Assembly: GCA_027306715.1 (NCBI GenBank)
Contig: DAHUZG010000217.1
Coordinates: 1-13,396, forward strand
From: Acidimicrobiaceae bacterium
GTDB lineage: Bacteria > Actinomycetota > Acidimicrobiia > Acidimicrobiales > Bog-793
Direction of reading: 5' to 3'
Length of the DNA stretch: 13,396 nucleotides
Position 1 is the stretch's first letter; every line of letters starts with the position of its first letter. Positions 12,027 through 13,396 of the stretch are shown here, piece by piece. The notes beneath the pieces are model-generated. The model ran no database searches, had not been told where the DNA came from, and saw only the letters and a list, made by a program, of their open reading frames with translations. Made by a program: the position numbers and the translations under genes.

Positions 12027-13396
12027 CTAGCCCGCTCCCGCCGGCGCGGGCACCTGCTCGGGCGCCGGCTGGTCCTCCGGCGCCAGTGGCAGCCGGATCT
12101 CGAAGCTGGCGCCGGCTCCGGGCGTCGCCCGTACCACGGCGCGCCCGCCGTGGGCGGCAGCGATGGCGTTGACGATGGAGAGGCCGAGCCCGGCTCCCCC
12201 GGTCTCGCGGGCGCGCGACGGGTCGACACGGAAGAAGCGCTCGAAGACACGCCCCGCCTGCTCAGCGGTCATTCCCGGACCCTCGTCGGCGACCTCGACG
12301 ATCGCCTCACCGCCTGCTGCGCGAACCGTGACGGTGGCGGCCGTGCCCGGCGGGGTATGCGCCCGCACGTTGGCGAGCAAATTCTCGAGCACCTGGCGCA
12401 GCTGCAGGCGGTCGCCGAGCACCTCGAGGGCCTCCCTCGCCTCGAGGCGCAGCGGCCACTCGGGCCCGACGGTGCGTGCCGTCTCGATCGCACCGGCTGC
12501 GAGGTCGACCAGCTCGACCGGCTCGCTCCGAAGCGGACGGTGCTCGTCGAGGCGAGCCAGGAGGAGCAGGTCCTCGACGAGCTGGGCCATGCGGGCGGTC
12601 TCGAGCTTGATCCCGCGCACCACCCGCGGGAGGTCCTCCTCGTGACCCTCGCCGCGCTCGAAGAGCTGCGAGTAGGCCGACACGGCGGCGATCGGCGTGC
12701 GCAGCTCGTGCGAGGCGTCGCCGACGAACCGGCGCAGCCGCTCCTCGGAGGCGCGCAGCTCGGCCTCGGTGGCGTCGCGCTCGGCGAAGGCCTGCTCGAT
12801 CGTGCCGAGCATGACGTTGAGCGCCCGGGCGACCTGGCCGACCTCGGTGCGGGCCTTGTCCCCCGGGACGCGATGTCCGAGGTCCCCCTCCGAGATCGCC
12901 TCGGCGGTCGCCTCGACCCGGCGCAGCGGCGCCAGTCCGAGTCGGACCATCCACCAACCGATCGCGAGGGCGAGCACGAGGGCCGCCGCCGTGACGGCGA
13001 TCTCCACGAGCAGCAGATCGCGCAGGGTGTGCTGGGCAGAGATCGGCTCGGCGATGAGGAGGAGATCGCCGTCGTAGAGTCCGCCGGACAGCGTCGAGGC
13101 CCTCACCCTGAACGTCGGGCCACCGCTCACCGTCGAGGGCGCGGTGAAGTAGACGACGAGCTCGCCTTCGGGCGAGCTCGAACGGGGCCGCAGGCCGCTG
13201 ATCCGGCCCGGGAGGGCGGGGAAGAAAGCCCGGTCGTCACCGAACTGGTAGGCGGCACACCGGTTGCCGTTCACCTCGGCGCCGGCGACGGTTCGCACCT
13301 CGACGAAGGCACCGGGCGCGTAGCGGCTGAAATCCTGGCAGGACGGCGAGCCGGCGACCGCTGCGGCGCCGGCGGAGCCGGAGGGCGCGCCGCCGG
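12027..13396 (-). CDS. sensor histidine kinase, 5' end beyond the window
   Basis: The membrane sensor of a two-component system; it autophosphorylates on His and passes phosphate to a response regulator. The frame stays open through the right edge, so the N-terminus (first membrane helix and part of the sensor domain) is missing; an in-frame GTG at 13298 is internal. Counting from that GTG: extracytoplasmic segment to about 93, membrane helix about 94-117, HAMP about 118-172, HisKA with SHELRTP and phospho-acceptor His197, N box NLLANVRAHTP (Asn310), G1 DEGPGM (338-343), F box FERFFRVD and G2 GGAGLGLSIV (367-376). All catalytic boxes are intact. The extracytoplasmic part shows two Cys about 27 residues apart that could form a disulfide. 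A Pro/Ala tail ends the protein. An OmpR-type response regulator gene is expected just upstream, outside the window. Confidence 0.93.
   Translation of the reverse strand, partial: GGAPSGSAGAAAVAGSPSCQDFSRYAPGAFVEVRTVAGAEVNGNRCAAYQFGDDRAFFPALPGRISGLRPRSSSPEGELVVYFTAPSTVSGGPTFRVRASTLSGGLYDGDLLLIAEPISAQHTLRDLLLVEIAVTAAALVLALAIGWWMVRLGLAPLRRVEATAEAISEGDLGHRVPGDKARTEVGQVARALNVMLGTIEQAFAERDATEAELRASEERLRRFVGDASHELRTPIAAVSAYSQLFERGEGHEEDLPRVVRGIKLETARMAQLVEDLLLLARLDEHRPLRSEPVELVDLAAGAIETARTVGPEWPLRLEAREALEVLGDRLQLRQVLENLLANVRAHTPPGTAATVTVRAAGGEAIVEVADEGPGMTAEQAGRVFERFFRVDPSRARETGGAGLGLSIVNAIAAAHGGRAVVRATPGAGASFEIRLPLAPEDQPAPEQVPAPAGAG

Overview
This is a very GC-rich window with GTG starts, G/C-biased third codon positions, dense short-spaced genes and TANNNT-type -10 boxes placed directly in front of start codons. 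That points to a high-GC Actinomycetota chromosome. I lean towards Acidimicrobiia or a relative, but this is an inference from gene content and not a proven assignment. I see no rRNA, tRNA, CRISPR array, insertion sequence, integrase or phage gene.

Left part (1-4161): nicotinate phosphoribosyltransferase (pncB, NAD salvage) converges on a small conserved protein of unknown function. That small gene is divergent from an EF-G-like translational GTPase (EF-G2 type). The EF-G stop codon lies inside a 15-bp tandem repeat, followed by two GC-rich inverted repeats that probably end transcription from both sides.

Centre (4140-8924): the most unusual part. Two long paralogous proteins are encoded head to head. 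Each consists of two alpha/beta-hydrolase domains in tandem. In both, the first domain has Arg where the nucleophilic Ser should be (G-L-R-x-G), and the second has Cys as putative nucleophile (G-L-C-A-G). The right-hand paralogue overlaps a GNAT acetyltransferase gene by GTGA, exactly at a 24-bp duplication. The shared intergenic region carries three CAAACG half-sites that could be an operator. Short tandem duplications, five of them exactly 15 bp in period, cluster around this pair.

Right part (8925-13396): a hairpin and a promoter-like sequence precede a LuxR/NarL-type regulator whose receiver-like domain lacks the phospho-accepting Asp. It is followed by an SRPBCC/AHSA1 protein. This converges, with a 28-bp overlap, on a stand-alone 5'-3' exonuclease (DNA polymerase I N-terminal domain type). 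The exonuclease is divergent from a small membrane protein, and both have a -10 box 6-8 nt before a GTG, suggesting two leaderless transcripts. The window ends inside a sensor histidine kinase gene on the minus strand whose 5' end lies beyond the right edge.

Most genes are housekeeping or regulatory and need not cooperate. The double-hydrolase pair plus GNAT is the one group whose arrangement suggests a joint, apparently uncharacterised function, possibly acyl-group chemistry.
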